Shown: piece after piece, positions 17,253 through 25,436 of the stretch | Position numbering within the stretch: the first letter of the stretch is position 1 | How the letters are laid out: the number at the start of each line of letters is the position of its first letter | From: Candidatus Yanofskyibacteriota bacterium | Lineage (GTDB): Bacteria; Patescibacteriota; Minisyncoccia; 2-02-FULL-40-12; IGHO2-01-FULL-4-A | Assembly (NCBI GenBank): GCA_016185545.1 | Contig: JACPNJ010000005.1 | Location: 231,754-271,716, forward strand | DNA: 39,963 nucleotides | Direction: 5' to 3' | Made by a program: the position numbers and the translations under genes | The notes under the pieces: generated by a model | The model's input: only the letters and a program-made list of their open reading frames with translations | The model's database searches: none | Told to the model about the DNA's origin: nothing

Positions 17253-19049
17253 TTAAAAGTTGCGTAAAAATTGAATTTTTTCCACCTCTGATTTGCCGGA
17301 ATCCCAGTCAAAGTATTTTCTGGCTTCGCTCATATTGCCTATGTTAAAATAATCTACAGCCAGAACCAGTTTTACCTGCGAATCATTGAAATCGCCGGCA
17401 AAATATTTATTCACCGCGTCAATGCTTGCCTGGTATTGTTTAAGTTTGGCTAACGCAAAAGCATAAATCAAGACGTCTTCGGTTTTGGGACGCGCGTACG
17501 CCCCAAGCGCCGAGTCAAACATCTTTTTCGTTTTTTCATATTGGCCGGTTAGATAATATAACCGGCCGGCATTGATGTAGCCCGTTGGTATATGCGGGGC
17601 CAGCTCAATGGCTTTAAGAAACGCGGTCTCGGCCAAATCATAATTTCCATCCTTAAAAGCAATGCCGCCTATTGTATTTAACAACGGCGGATATTCCTTA
17701 TCTATGGCAAATCCGATCTCGGCTTCGCTTTTGGCTTCCGCCGTTTTGTCGTTGCGCATGTACCAATTGGCGAGATTGGAGTGCCCTTGGATGCTATTCG
17801 GCGCCGTTTTTATCATACTGCGGAATAAGTTTTCGTCAGAAAGCCAGATTTTATTGCGGGGAATAATAATCGCCGCGTATGTCACCATTACAACCCCAAA
17901 AATGACAATTGCCAGTTTCCTCCTCCGTTTATAAATCAATAATATAAAATACGCGGCCATAATACTCAAACCCACGGATGGGAAATACATCCATCTTTCG
18001 GCTAAAATATCACCCGATTTAAATATAAATTTGGAAATGACTAGATAGGGAATAAAAAATGAAAGCGCGCCGATGCCAAGTGGGGTTAGCCGGGTTTTTT
18101 TATAGAAAAACAAAAAAATTAAACCGGTTAAAATAATAAAACCCGCAACAGCCTGCCAAGAGTTAAAGAAATAATTGACTAGGGTCAAATGGTTATAGTG
18201 ATATGTCGCCGAAAGATTTATTGGCAGTAAAGTTTTACCGATATACACGAAAGCAATCTTGAAAGCCGTCCATATTCTTGTCTGAAAATCCACATGTCCC
18301 AAAGGGTTAATGGCAAAATATGATTTATCACCGCCAAAAGCGTAAGACCCCAGAACCTGAAAGCGTAACCAAAGATAAAAAGCCCCGGTTATTAAAAAAC
18401 CACTTGCCGCTTTCAAAAAAACCAAAAACTTAGGTTTTTGCTTTATCCAAAAAATGGCCAAAAACAAAACCGGAACAATAATAATCAGCTCTTTGGATAA
18501 AACCGCCAGCAAAAATAACAGGGCACTACCTGTTATTTTTTTCCAACGGAGCCTATTCCTGTTTTCGATAGCAGAAACGAATAAAAGCCACGACCAAATG
18601 GCAAACAAAGCCGCGAGAATCTCATCCCGCGACTTGATAAACGCCACCGATTCGGTATGGATCGGCAAAAAAGTGAAAAATAAGGCGGCAATGAATGCAA
18701 GCATATGGTCGCCGAAAATTTTAAGAACAAGGAGAAAGACCAGAAAAATAACAATACCGTTAAGTATGATATTAACGAGATGGAAGCTGACCGGCGACTC
18801 ACCGAATAAAATAAAGTTAAGCGCGAATGAGAAAACCGCCAAGGGACGATAAAGACCGGCCGTCGGATTCTGCGGCAGATACGGTTCAGTCCATATTTTC
18901 AGAAGGTGCGCCGAACTTTTTAATTCCGACCTGTCGGCAAAAAAATTATCATCGTAAATAAATCCCCCATTCAAGCTATTGCCGTATAACAAAAAACTAA
19001 GCGCAATCGCGCCAGCAAGAAACAGCCAGAGTTTTTTATCTCGAGACAT
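17253..19049 (-). CDS. TMTC-like polytopic membrane protein with C-terminal TPRs
   Basis: ORF annotated to 19079; MSRDKK at 19049 preferred because the first 10 aa come from a palindromic repeat. FIYDDNFFADR, GLYRPLAVFSFALNFILFG, LPIHTESVAFIKSRDEIL, ERWMYFPSVGLSIMAAY. Confidence 0.83.
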   Translation of the reverse strand: MSRDKKLWLFLAGAIALSFLLYGNSLNGGFIYDDNFFADRSELKSSAHLLKIWTEPYLPQNPTAGLYRPLAVFSFALNFILFGESPVSFHLVNIILNGIVIFLVFLLVLKIFGDHMLAFIAALFFTFLPIHTESVAFIKSRDEILAALFAIWSWLLFVSAIENRNRLRWKKITGSALLFLLAVLSKELIIIVPVLFLAIFWIKQKPKFLVFLKAASGFLITGAFYLWLRFQVLGSYAFGGDKSYFAINPLGHVDFQTRIWTAFKIAFVYIGKTLLPINLSATYHYNHLTLVNYFFNSWQAVAGFIILTGLIFLFFYKKTRLTPLGIGALSFFIPYLVISKFIFKSGDILAERWMYFPSVGLSIMAAYFILLIYKRRRKLAIVIFGVVMVTYAAIIIPRNKIWLSDENLFRSMIKTAPNSIQGHSNLANWYMRNDKTAEAKSEAEIGFAIDKEYPPLLNTIGGIAFKDGNYDLAETAFLKAIELAPHIPTGYINAGRLYYLTGQYEKTKKMFDSALGAYARPKTEDVLIYAFALAKLKQYQASIDAVNKYFAGDFNDSQVKLVLAVDYFNIGNMSEARKYFDWDSGKSEVEKIQFLRNF

Positions 19050-19076
19050 CCGATACCCATTGTGACATCGGATGTC
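19045..19076. repeat. Inverted pair GACATCCGA ... GACATCGGATGTC
   Basis: Read directly; same motif as 12778-12810. Confidence 0.75.
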
Positions 19077-19143
19077 CAAACATTAAAACCCTGTGGCAAA
19101 AACAGTCAACATCAAAAACAGACATTAGATGCCGAGGATAGTT

Positions 19144-19893
19144 TCAAAACAGGAAGTTTCTTAAAAACTGCCAAAATGACCTAAATGGAAAGATTGCCCG
19201 GCTGGCTTTGGGTTTGAGGCTTATTGAAATACTTGGTGTCGGCGTAATCACGCTGCGCAACTGGGTTGGCAGACTTGTTGCTGGCGATGCAGTTATTCTG
19301 GCAGTTGGCGTTGGAGGAGTTGCCGAGGAAATTACAAAAGGTGATGGTTTTTTTGGAATTGAAGAAAACAACGGCAAACTAGATGGTGTCAGTGTTGCTT
19401 GAGGTTGAACCTCCACAGAAGGTTCAACCTCTGGGGTTGTCCCTACAGAAGTCGGCGAAACAAAAGGAGAAGGTGAGATGGTTATAACGAAATTTTTGTT
19501 GAAAGTCACTTCAACTGTCTTTGTTTCTATGACTGAATATGTGTAGACATCCGCTACTTTAACCGAAATCCGGCCCGAGTGAGAACCATCAGCCACCATT
19601 TCGGGTCTGATATCCAACGTAAAATTAACCGCGCTTTCACTTTCAAGATGAAGAGATGCTACATTGTCATAACCCTCGCGTGAAATAAAAATCCAGGGGA
19701 CATTTGCCGAAACATCAAATCTTTCTCTTTGTGGCCCGACATTTTTGACGTTCAAATAATAAAGCGGCCTGCTCTCCCCCGTCTTGTAATCAAAAACAAT
19801 ACTAGCCGTATTTAGCTGAATATAAGTCGGGGCAGAAACAAGCCCCAAAATTGAGGCAAAGGATAATACCAGTTTTGCAAAAATAGAACTCAT
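19144..19893 (-). CDS. Secreted hypothetical protein with Ser/Thr/Pro-rich C-terminal linker and C-terminal basic hydrophobic tail
   Basis: 249 aa; signal peptide, beta-rich domain, S/T/P-rich stretch, FPFRSFWQFLRNFLF tail. Contains translated family B repeat (EVEPSVEVQPQ). Confidence 0.7.
   Translation of the reverse strand: MSSIFAKLVLSFASILGLVSAPTYIQLNTASIVFDYKTGESRPLYYLNVKNVGPQRERFDVSANVPWIFISREGYDNVASLHLESESAVNFTLDIRPEMVADGSHSGRISVKVADVYTYSVIETKTVEVTFNKNFVITISPSPFVSPTSVGTTPEVEPSVEVQPQATLTPSSLPLFSSIPKKPSPFVISSATPPTPTARITASPATSLPTQLRSVITPTPSISISLKPKASRAIFPFRSFWQFLRNFLF
19401..19432. repeat. Family B paired palindrome inside a CDS
   Basis: GAGGTTGAACCTC (19401-19413) and AGGTTCAACCTCTGG. 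Confidence 0.85.
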
Positions 19894-20156
19894 CCCGTTA
19901 GAGCCAGGAAGCGCCTTAATCTGTTTTTCAGGTAGCGCTTACCCATGCCTGTTTTAAGAAATATTTCTCTTTTTCGTGCATCCTCTTTGTTTTTACACAT
20001 TTCACAATATATTAATTCAAATGGACCTCTGCCTTTTGTCCATGAAGTATACTTACCTTCGTTATGTTCTTTAAGGCGCTTCCGAATATCCACCGTAAAA
20101 CCTGTATAAAAACGCTTGTCTTTTTTGCTTTGTAATACATAAATACAGTAAAACAT
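19890..20156 (-). CDS. GIY-YIG domain protein (UvrC-type nuclease superfamily)
   Basis: 88 aa; YCIYVLQSKKDKRFYTGFTVDIRKRLKEHNEGKYTSWTKGRGPFELIYCE, KREIFLKTGMGKRYLKNRL. Confidence 0.92.
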   Translation of the reverse strand: MFYCIYVLQSKKDKRFYTGFTVDIRKRLKEHNEGKYTSWTKGRGPFELIYCEMCKNKEDARKREIFLKTGMGKRYLKNRLRRFLALTG

Positions 20157-20172
20157 TTTGGCTCTAACGGGA
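19893..20172. mobile_element. Putative family C element carrying the GIY-YIG ORF between 14-nt inverted repeats
   Basis: TCCCGTTAGAGCCA (19893-19906) and TGGCTCTAACGGGA (20159-20172), perfect inverted repeats bracketing the ORF. Confidence 0.7.
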
Positions 20173-20811
20173 CTAAGGCATTGTAACAGTTATGATCCCA
20201 AAGCATGACGCCTCTTTTATTTTTTCAACTTCCCTCTCATCATTTTCTCCGTAAGTAATAGTGGCGGCAAGCGTATATGACTTAGCCGATGCCGTTTTTT
20301 CTATAGTTACTCCGATTTCCCTTTCACCGCCAGGAAGCGGCAACCCGGAAAAAATATTTGGGCCAATCTTTAAAACTCCGTCGTCGGGTGTTACTTTCCA
20401 AAAAATCAGGCGCGCCGGACTGTCAACGTTATGATAAACGATTTTCGCGCCTTTTGATTCATAAAGGTCTTCCCTGATAAAGTTTATCCCCCCTTCAAGA
20501 CGGCAAGTGGCGGAACCGGTAATTTGTTCCTTCGGAACGGAAGTTGGGACCAGTCCCTGATCCGGTATCCCTTTGAATAATTCACCAGCGTCACTTGCAG
20601 TTGGAGTGGGTAAAGCTGTTTTTGTAACTTTCGGGGTAATGGCTGGCGAAATGGCAGGGAAAACGGTTGGTGAAACAATAACCAATGTTGAAGGAGACGG
20701 GTTTTTCACGCTAGGCCCGGCATTTCTTGAAACCGAGGAAAAAATCATTAAACCAAGACTGCCGACAAGAACCAGTGCCCAGAATACTACCTTGGAAGGA
20801 ATTTTAATCAT
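20173..20811 (-). CDS. Membrane-anchored or secreted hypothetical protein
   Basis: ORF annotated to 20853; MIKIPSKVVFWALVLVGSLGLMIFS is the likelier start; S/T/P linker then a beta-rich domain. Confidence 0.65.
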   Translation of the reverse strand: MIKIPSKVVFWALVLVGSLGLMIFSSVSRNAGPSVKNPSPSTLVIVSPTVFPAISPAITPKVTKTALPTPTASDAGELFKGIPDQGLVPTSVPKEQITGSATCRLEGGINFIREDLYESKGAKIVYHNVDSPARLIFWKVTPDDGVLKIGPNIFSGLPLPGGEREIGVTIEKTASAKSYTLAATITYGENDEREVEKIKEASCFGIITVTMP

Positions 20812-20856
20812 ACCAAGAAATATAGCATAAAAAGCGCCGCTCAACAACCCCAACTT

Positions 20857-20895
20857 AGAGGCTCAACCTCCAAGTAGCTAAGAGGTTGAGCCTCT
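20857..20895. repeat. Family B paired palindrome, intergenic
   Basis: AGAGGCTCAACCTC (20857-20870) and AGAGGTTGAGCCTCT (20881-20895). Confidence 0.88.
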
Positions 20896-20910
20896 ATAAG
20901 ATTAACCCAA

Positions 20911-20938
20911 CCAAAAACCGCCTAAAGGCGGTTTTTGG
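20911..20938. terminator. Bidirectional Rho-independent terminator
   Basis: CCAAAAACCGCC-TAAA-GGCGGTTTTTGG. Confidence 0.88.
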
Positions 20939-20995
20939 AGTCTCATCAGAACATCATGCAAGGTTTGATGTCTGTTGACACTGATTAACTAGAGC

Positions 20996-23900
20996 TTACT
21001 GCTTGACGAAGATAGGTCCGTTCATCGGCAAAAGTTTGAACACTCCTGCGGCGTTCGTGATTTCCTGATCCTCGCCCGTGCGGGCACCGTCAACGTATTT
21101 GATTACACTAGCATCATCTCTAAGAATAAGCTGGTAGTAATCAGATTTATCAAGGAAGTTCTGGAAGGCCGTTTCAACCCTGAATGACTTTGACTGACCG
21201 CCTTGAATTTCAAGGTCTTTCTCCCAGTCAGTGAAGCTGACGGAAGCGTTTAATGTCGGGGTTGTCTGAGCAGATCCTAGAGTATCTTGGATACTGGCCA
21301 ACAATTCTCCCGTATCATAATCATACAGGTAGTGCCACATCGTCTGATCCGCTCCGCCGGAAGCGACTATTTCAAACTTCAAAGATGCAGAAGTCGGATC
21401 GTCAAACAATATTTTGGCGTCTGCCAGACCCATCGCGGTGATCTTAAACTTCAACGTATCCTTGGTACCCAGCGGTTCGCTGGCGGCTAGTGTCAACTGC
21501 TCAATCTTCGGGAATACCCTGTAGACATACATATTATTACCGCTAAGATCGTCAATCGTACTGCCGGTAGTATTGCCTTCAATCACCGTGCCTGAACCCT
21601 CGCCAACCGCGCGGAACTCATTAGCCGCGCCGCCAGAAAAGTCAAGAGCAAAGTTCACTTCCGAAGTAGCACCCTGCGCCTTGGTCTTCAAGTTTGTCTT
21701 TACGATAATATCGGCGCTTGAATCCTTTGGCACATAAGGCCTATTATCACCGGTAAATCCGAATGACACGGACGGCCGGGTATCGGTATTAAGCGTACCA
21801 GTTGATGTCAAGGTAGAACCAGCCTTGTTGGTATATGTGAGTTTCACCGTATCAATATTATTGGTCACATCGGCTGCCGTATCACCGCTAATATTCCAGA
21901 AATTCAATCTTTCAATTTGGAACGCTTCGTTGGTTGCCCTGATTCTGATGCGGAGAAATTCGGTATCGGCCTGACCCCAATACTTAGCTTCGGCAATCGG
22001 GTTAGCTGGAGCCAAAGCCACCGCTATTGTTCCCGCGTTCGAAACTGTTGTCTCCACGGTTGGAGTGGTAGCGCCGTTCGGATCTTGATTCCCAGCATTA
22101 ACCGTTGTGCTCCTGTCATCAATACCAGTTATATCGGAAGTAGTATTGATATCAAAGGTGAAGAAATCATTTCCAGAAGCAGAGGTGGCATTAGATGAAA
22201 GATCGGCTTTCACCAATAACCTCTTAGTCTGGCCGGCCGGAATTGTCCAGCTCAAATTGTTGAACTTAATCGTACCGGTCGTGTTGTTAAGGTTATTGCT
22301 TAATGGAGTGTCTGAAATCAACGTTCCAGCATCTCCGTCATATATCTTCACAGCCGAAACCAAGTTGCCAACTGATAAACTGCCATCGCTACCTGAAGCA
22401 ACACCCACATCATAGTTTCCGCCGCTGTCATCTACATAACCGGTCAAAGTAACATCGGTAACTTTGATAGCAGAAGCTAGCGATGCGGCAAGCGTAAATG
22501 CTACGACATTTACATCCTTGGTTCCCTTAACATATGTCGTGCTAGTCGGTGAAGATGACAATCCAAGAGTCAATGAAGAAGCTTGAAGAGTCATATTATT
22601 GCCAGAGAGATCCGTGTTGGGGGAAATATCTGAATCATCAACCGCCGTGCTGGTGCCGCTGTATTTCATAACACCGATATCACCGGCAGTAGTGGCCAGG
22701 TCTGCCTCACCATAACCGTCAAGAACTACTTTTAGGATGTCAGTGGCAGTTAATTGGGTACCGCCAGTATTGGCAGTCTTAATATCGGCAGTAACTTTGA
22801 AATTCCTCGGTTTACCGGCCAACAAATCAAACGTATCAGTGAATATCTTGCTCGCGCCATTAGCACTAGCCGGACAGCCGGTCGCTTCAGAAGTGGTAAA
22901 AGCGGAACCGTCAGCAGGACCGACTACAACTTGTCCTGTGTCTTCATCGGTAATCTTAACATCTTCCAGGTCTCCAATACCGTTTGTCGTATTGGCGGCG
23001 TTGTTAAAGCCATCTCCATCGTCATCCCAGCAGAGAACCAGTCCCAATTTCTTAACCTCAATGTTTGAGGCGGCCGCGAATGTGTATCTTGCCAAAACAG
23101 TATCAGAAGTTGTCGTGCTGACATTGGTCGCGCTGGGACCGTTAAAAGTGATGGTCAACACACCGCCCTCCAATGTCAGGTTATGAGACTCGGTTGAAGC
23201 CGAAGTGTCAAAATCGGTTATAGTCGCCTTCATTCCTTGGCCGTACTGGTCGCCTATGCCGAAAATATCGGAAGCATACTCAATGTAGAATTTAATGGTC
23301 TCATCCTTTTTGCTGGATACATCACCGATTAATTTAAATATCTTGTTGTCGCCCTTAGTAATCTTATGACCGGAGCCGAAGTCAAGGACGGCATAACCAT
23401 CACCGGTCATCACGCCATCAGCAACCTTTACGCCGCTGACTTCTAAACGAAGATTAGTAATATCGGCTGACTTCACACTGCCTCCGTTAAGCAACTGAAG
23501 TCGCTTAAGTACGGTAGCTTCCGTGGCAGTCTCAACTTTGAATTCCGAAAGTATGGCATTCTTCTGGCCAACTTTTGGATTTGAAACCGAGCCGCTCTTT
23601 GTAACGGTTAGGGTTCCAGAGTTAGAACCAGAAATTTGGAAATTATTGCTGGTTACGGGAAAACCGCTGACAGTTCCCGAGGCCACAACGTTGGTCAATG
23701 TCCAATTATTAACATTGCCAGCCACGCCGGAATGATCGGCAACTATCTGCAGATCTTTGGTCCCGTTCACCGCAACACCCAAACTGATGAATGAAACCGT
23801 ACCATCGGATGAAGATGGAGATCTCCCGCCGGTTAAGCGTCGGGTACCATCGTATACATATAAGTTATCATAATCGCCAACAGCACCAGCACCGCCTCTC

Positions 23901-24664
23901 TTTAGAGTCAATTCATTTACGGTACCGCTACCAGTAAATCTTAACGCCATAACCGTCATCCCATAAGAATTTATGGTGATGGTTTGGGCTGGTGGGTTGG
24001 AAGGAGCCAAGCTGACCGACAACGGACCAGTTGCAACCGGGGTTGTAGTCGCGCCCGGAACTCGGGCATAACTTGGAACCTGGCTAACCGAAGTGTAATT
24101 GGAACCCTTGTTGTACCAATTAAACTCATTGCTGTTGATACAGAAAACTTTCTTAAAGAAGTTCGGGTCATCGGCAACGGCTTGCGAACCGCTGGTGTTT
24201 ACCCAGTGGAGCATACCGGTATCTTCGCCGGTCGTCTCAACGCCGTAGACCTTCTCGTCATTCGTTTCGCAATTGCGGAACAAACCGGAAGTGCCGAATG
24301 CGTCTCGGGTCGCCGGTGAAACATTCTTAACGGCCGCAAAGCCGCCAAGATGTCCGTAGAAGCCGAAGATCGCGGGGTTCAAGAATAATCTTTTGAATCC
24401 CATCTCATTAACAATATACACATCCGGATCGTCGGAGCCGGCGGCGCTAACTACGTCGCCTTCTTTCAATCCGAAGTCGGAGGGAGCTACCGCGAAGGTG
24501 TTTTGCACACCCAAGAAGTAAACCAACCCTACGACAAGCAACATCGCTGTTGCTATCGCGACAGCCACCTTTAGTGTTCCGGCGGCATCGCCATAAGTCA
24601 TAGTTTTACTCATGGATTTTAATTTTATTTTTATCCCGATCCTTTTGGAATCGAGGATCCTCAA
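20996..24664 (-). CDS. Large S-layer-like surface protein with N-terminal KRLFLNP-type domain
   Basis: 1222 aa; TM/signal (VAVAIATAMLLVVGLVYFLG); many Ser/Thr/Gly/Asp-rich beta domains. Start may be MSKTMTYGD near 24613. Confidence 0.8.
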   Translation of the reverse strand: MRILDSKRIGIKIKLKSMSKTMTYGDAAGTLKVAVAIATAMLLVVGLVYFLGVQNTFAVAPSDFGLKEGDVVSAAGSDDPDVYIVNEMGFKRLFLNPAIFGFYGHLGGFAAVKNVSPATRDAFGTSGLFRNCETNDEKVYGVETTGEDTGMLHWVNTSGSQAVADDPNFFKKVFCINSNEFNWYNKGSNYTSVSQVPSYARVPGATTTPVATGPLSVSLAPSNPPAQTITINSYGMTVMALRFTGSGTVNELTLKRGGAGAVGDYDNLYVYDGTRRLTGGRSPSSSDGTVSFISLGVAVNGTKDLQIVADHSGVAGNVNNWTLTNVVASGTVSGFPVTSNNFQISGSNSGTLTVTKSGSVSNPKVGQKNAILSEFKVETATEATVLKRLQLLNGGSVKSADITNLRLEVSGVKVADGVMTGDGYAVLDFGSGHKITKGDNKIFKLIGDVSSKKDETIKFYIEYASDIFGIGDQYGQGMKATITDFDTSASTESHNLTLEGGVLTITFNGPSATNVSTTTSDTVLARYTFAAASNIEVKKLGLVLCWDDDGDGFNNAANTTNGIGDLEDVKITDEDTGQVVVGPADGSAFTTSEATGCPASANGASKIFTDTFDLLAGKPRNFKVTADIKTANTGGTQLTATDILKVVLDGYGEADLATTAGDIGVMKYSGTSTAVDDSDISPNTDLSGNNMTLQASSLTLGLSSSPTSTTYVKGTKDVNVVAFTLAASLASAIKVTDVTLTGYVDDSGGNYDVGVASGSDGSLSVGNLVSAVKIYDGDAGTLISDTPLSNNLNNTTGTIKFNNLSWTIPAGQTKRLLVKADLSSNATSASGNDFFTFDINTTSDITGIDDRSTTVNAGNQDPNGATTPTVETTVSNAGTIAVALAPANPIAEAKYWGQADTEFLRIRIRATNEAFQIERLNFWNISGDTAADVTNNIDTVKLTYTNKAGSTLTSTGTLNTDTRPSVSFGFTGDNRPYVPKDSSADIIVKTNLKTKAQGATSEVNFALDFSGGAANEFRAVGEGSGTVIEGNTTGSTIDDLSGNNMYVYRVFPKIEQLTLAASEPLGTKDTLKFKITAMGLADAKILFDDPTSASLKFEIVASGGADQTMWHYLYDYDTGELLASIQDTLGSAQTTPTLNASVSFTDWEKDLEIQGGQSKSFRVETAFQNFLDKSDYYQLILRDDASVIKYVDGARTGEDQEITNAAGVFKLLPMNGPIFVKQ

Positions 24665-24982
24665 TTTTGTTTTTTCTTTTTTGATTAATTAATAAACAAA
24701 ATCGGGACTCTTTGTATTATCCTGTCAAAAGACCGGATAAGGCAAAGAAATTTATAACTAAAGAATCTGTTATCTTACAATAATCGGGTCCTAAAAAAGT
24801 GTGATGTATTGCGTGGTTTTAGATCCGTATTCGACCACAGACCCAAGATTTGGCACAAATACTCGACTCTTTAAAGATCCGCTAATTACACGTTTTAAAC
24901 TTTAAACATTAACTTTCATTAGCAACATTCTTATTTAGTTTTCAATGTCCGTTCCCTTGCGAACCAGTGGCGACACTCATTC

Positions 24983-24995
24983 GAGGTTTAACCTC
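24983..24995. repeat. Single family B palindrome, intergenic
   Basis: GAGGTTTAACCTC. Confidence 0.7.
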
Positions 24996-25377
24996 TAAAT
25001 GACTTGAACCGCCATTGACTCACAAATAACAATAACTTTCTAAAAACTCACACACAATTTGTAAACACATCTAACACAACAAAGCAACCAAAATGGTTAA
25101 TTCCAAGCGGTTGCGTAGTACTTAAAAACATTCATATTTTTCCTGTTATTTTGCTAAATATAGGCCTTTGTAACGCCCTATTAAACAGGTTGCATAATTA
25201 TACTAGCAACCACGTTAATTAAAGTCAACAAGCGCAAATTGCCTATCAAACACCTCTTATATTCTAAACATATTACCACGTTGGCACAACTGCCGAGTGT
25301 GGACAATTATAGTTAACTTACATACATTATAAATCCTTAAAAAATCCCCACAAGCCCCACCTGTGGATAATCAAGAT

Positions 25378-25422
25378 TCAGAGGTTGAACCTCTGAAATA
25401 GGTCCCTAGAGGTTCAACCTCT
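25378..25422. repeat. Family B paired palindrome, intergenic
   Basis: TCAGAGGTTGAACCTCTGA and AGAGGTTCAACCTCT. Confidence 0.92.
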
Positions 25423-25436
25423 TGGGGGTAGGGGAA

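Noticed and set aside
22737-23186. Plus-strand 149-aa ORF antisense to the S-layer-like gene
   Set aside because: Lies wholly opposite a clear coding frame; composition reflects the sense strand.
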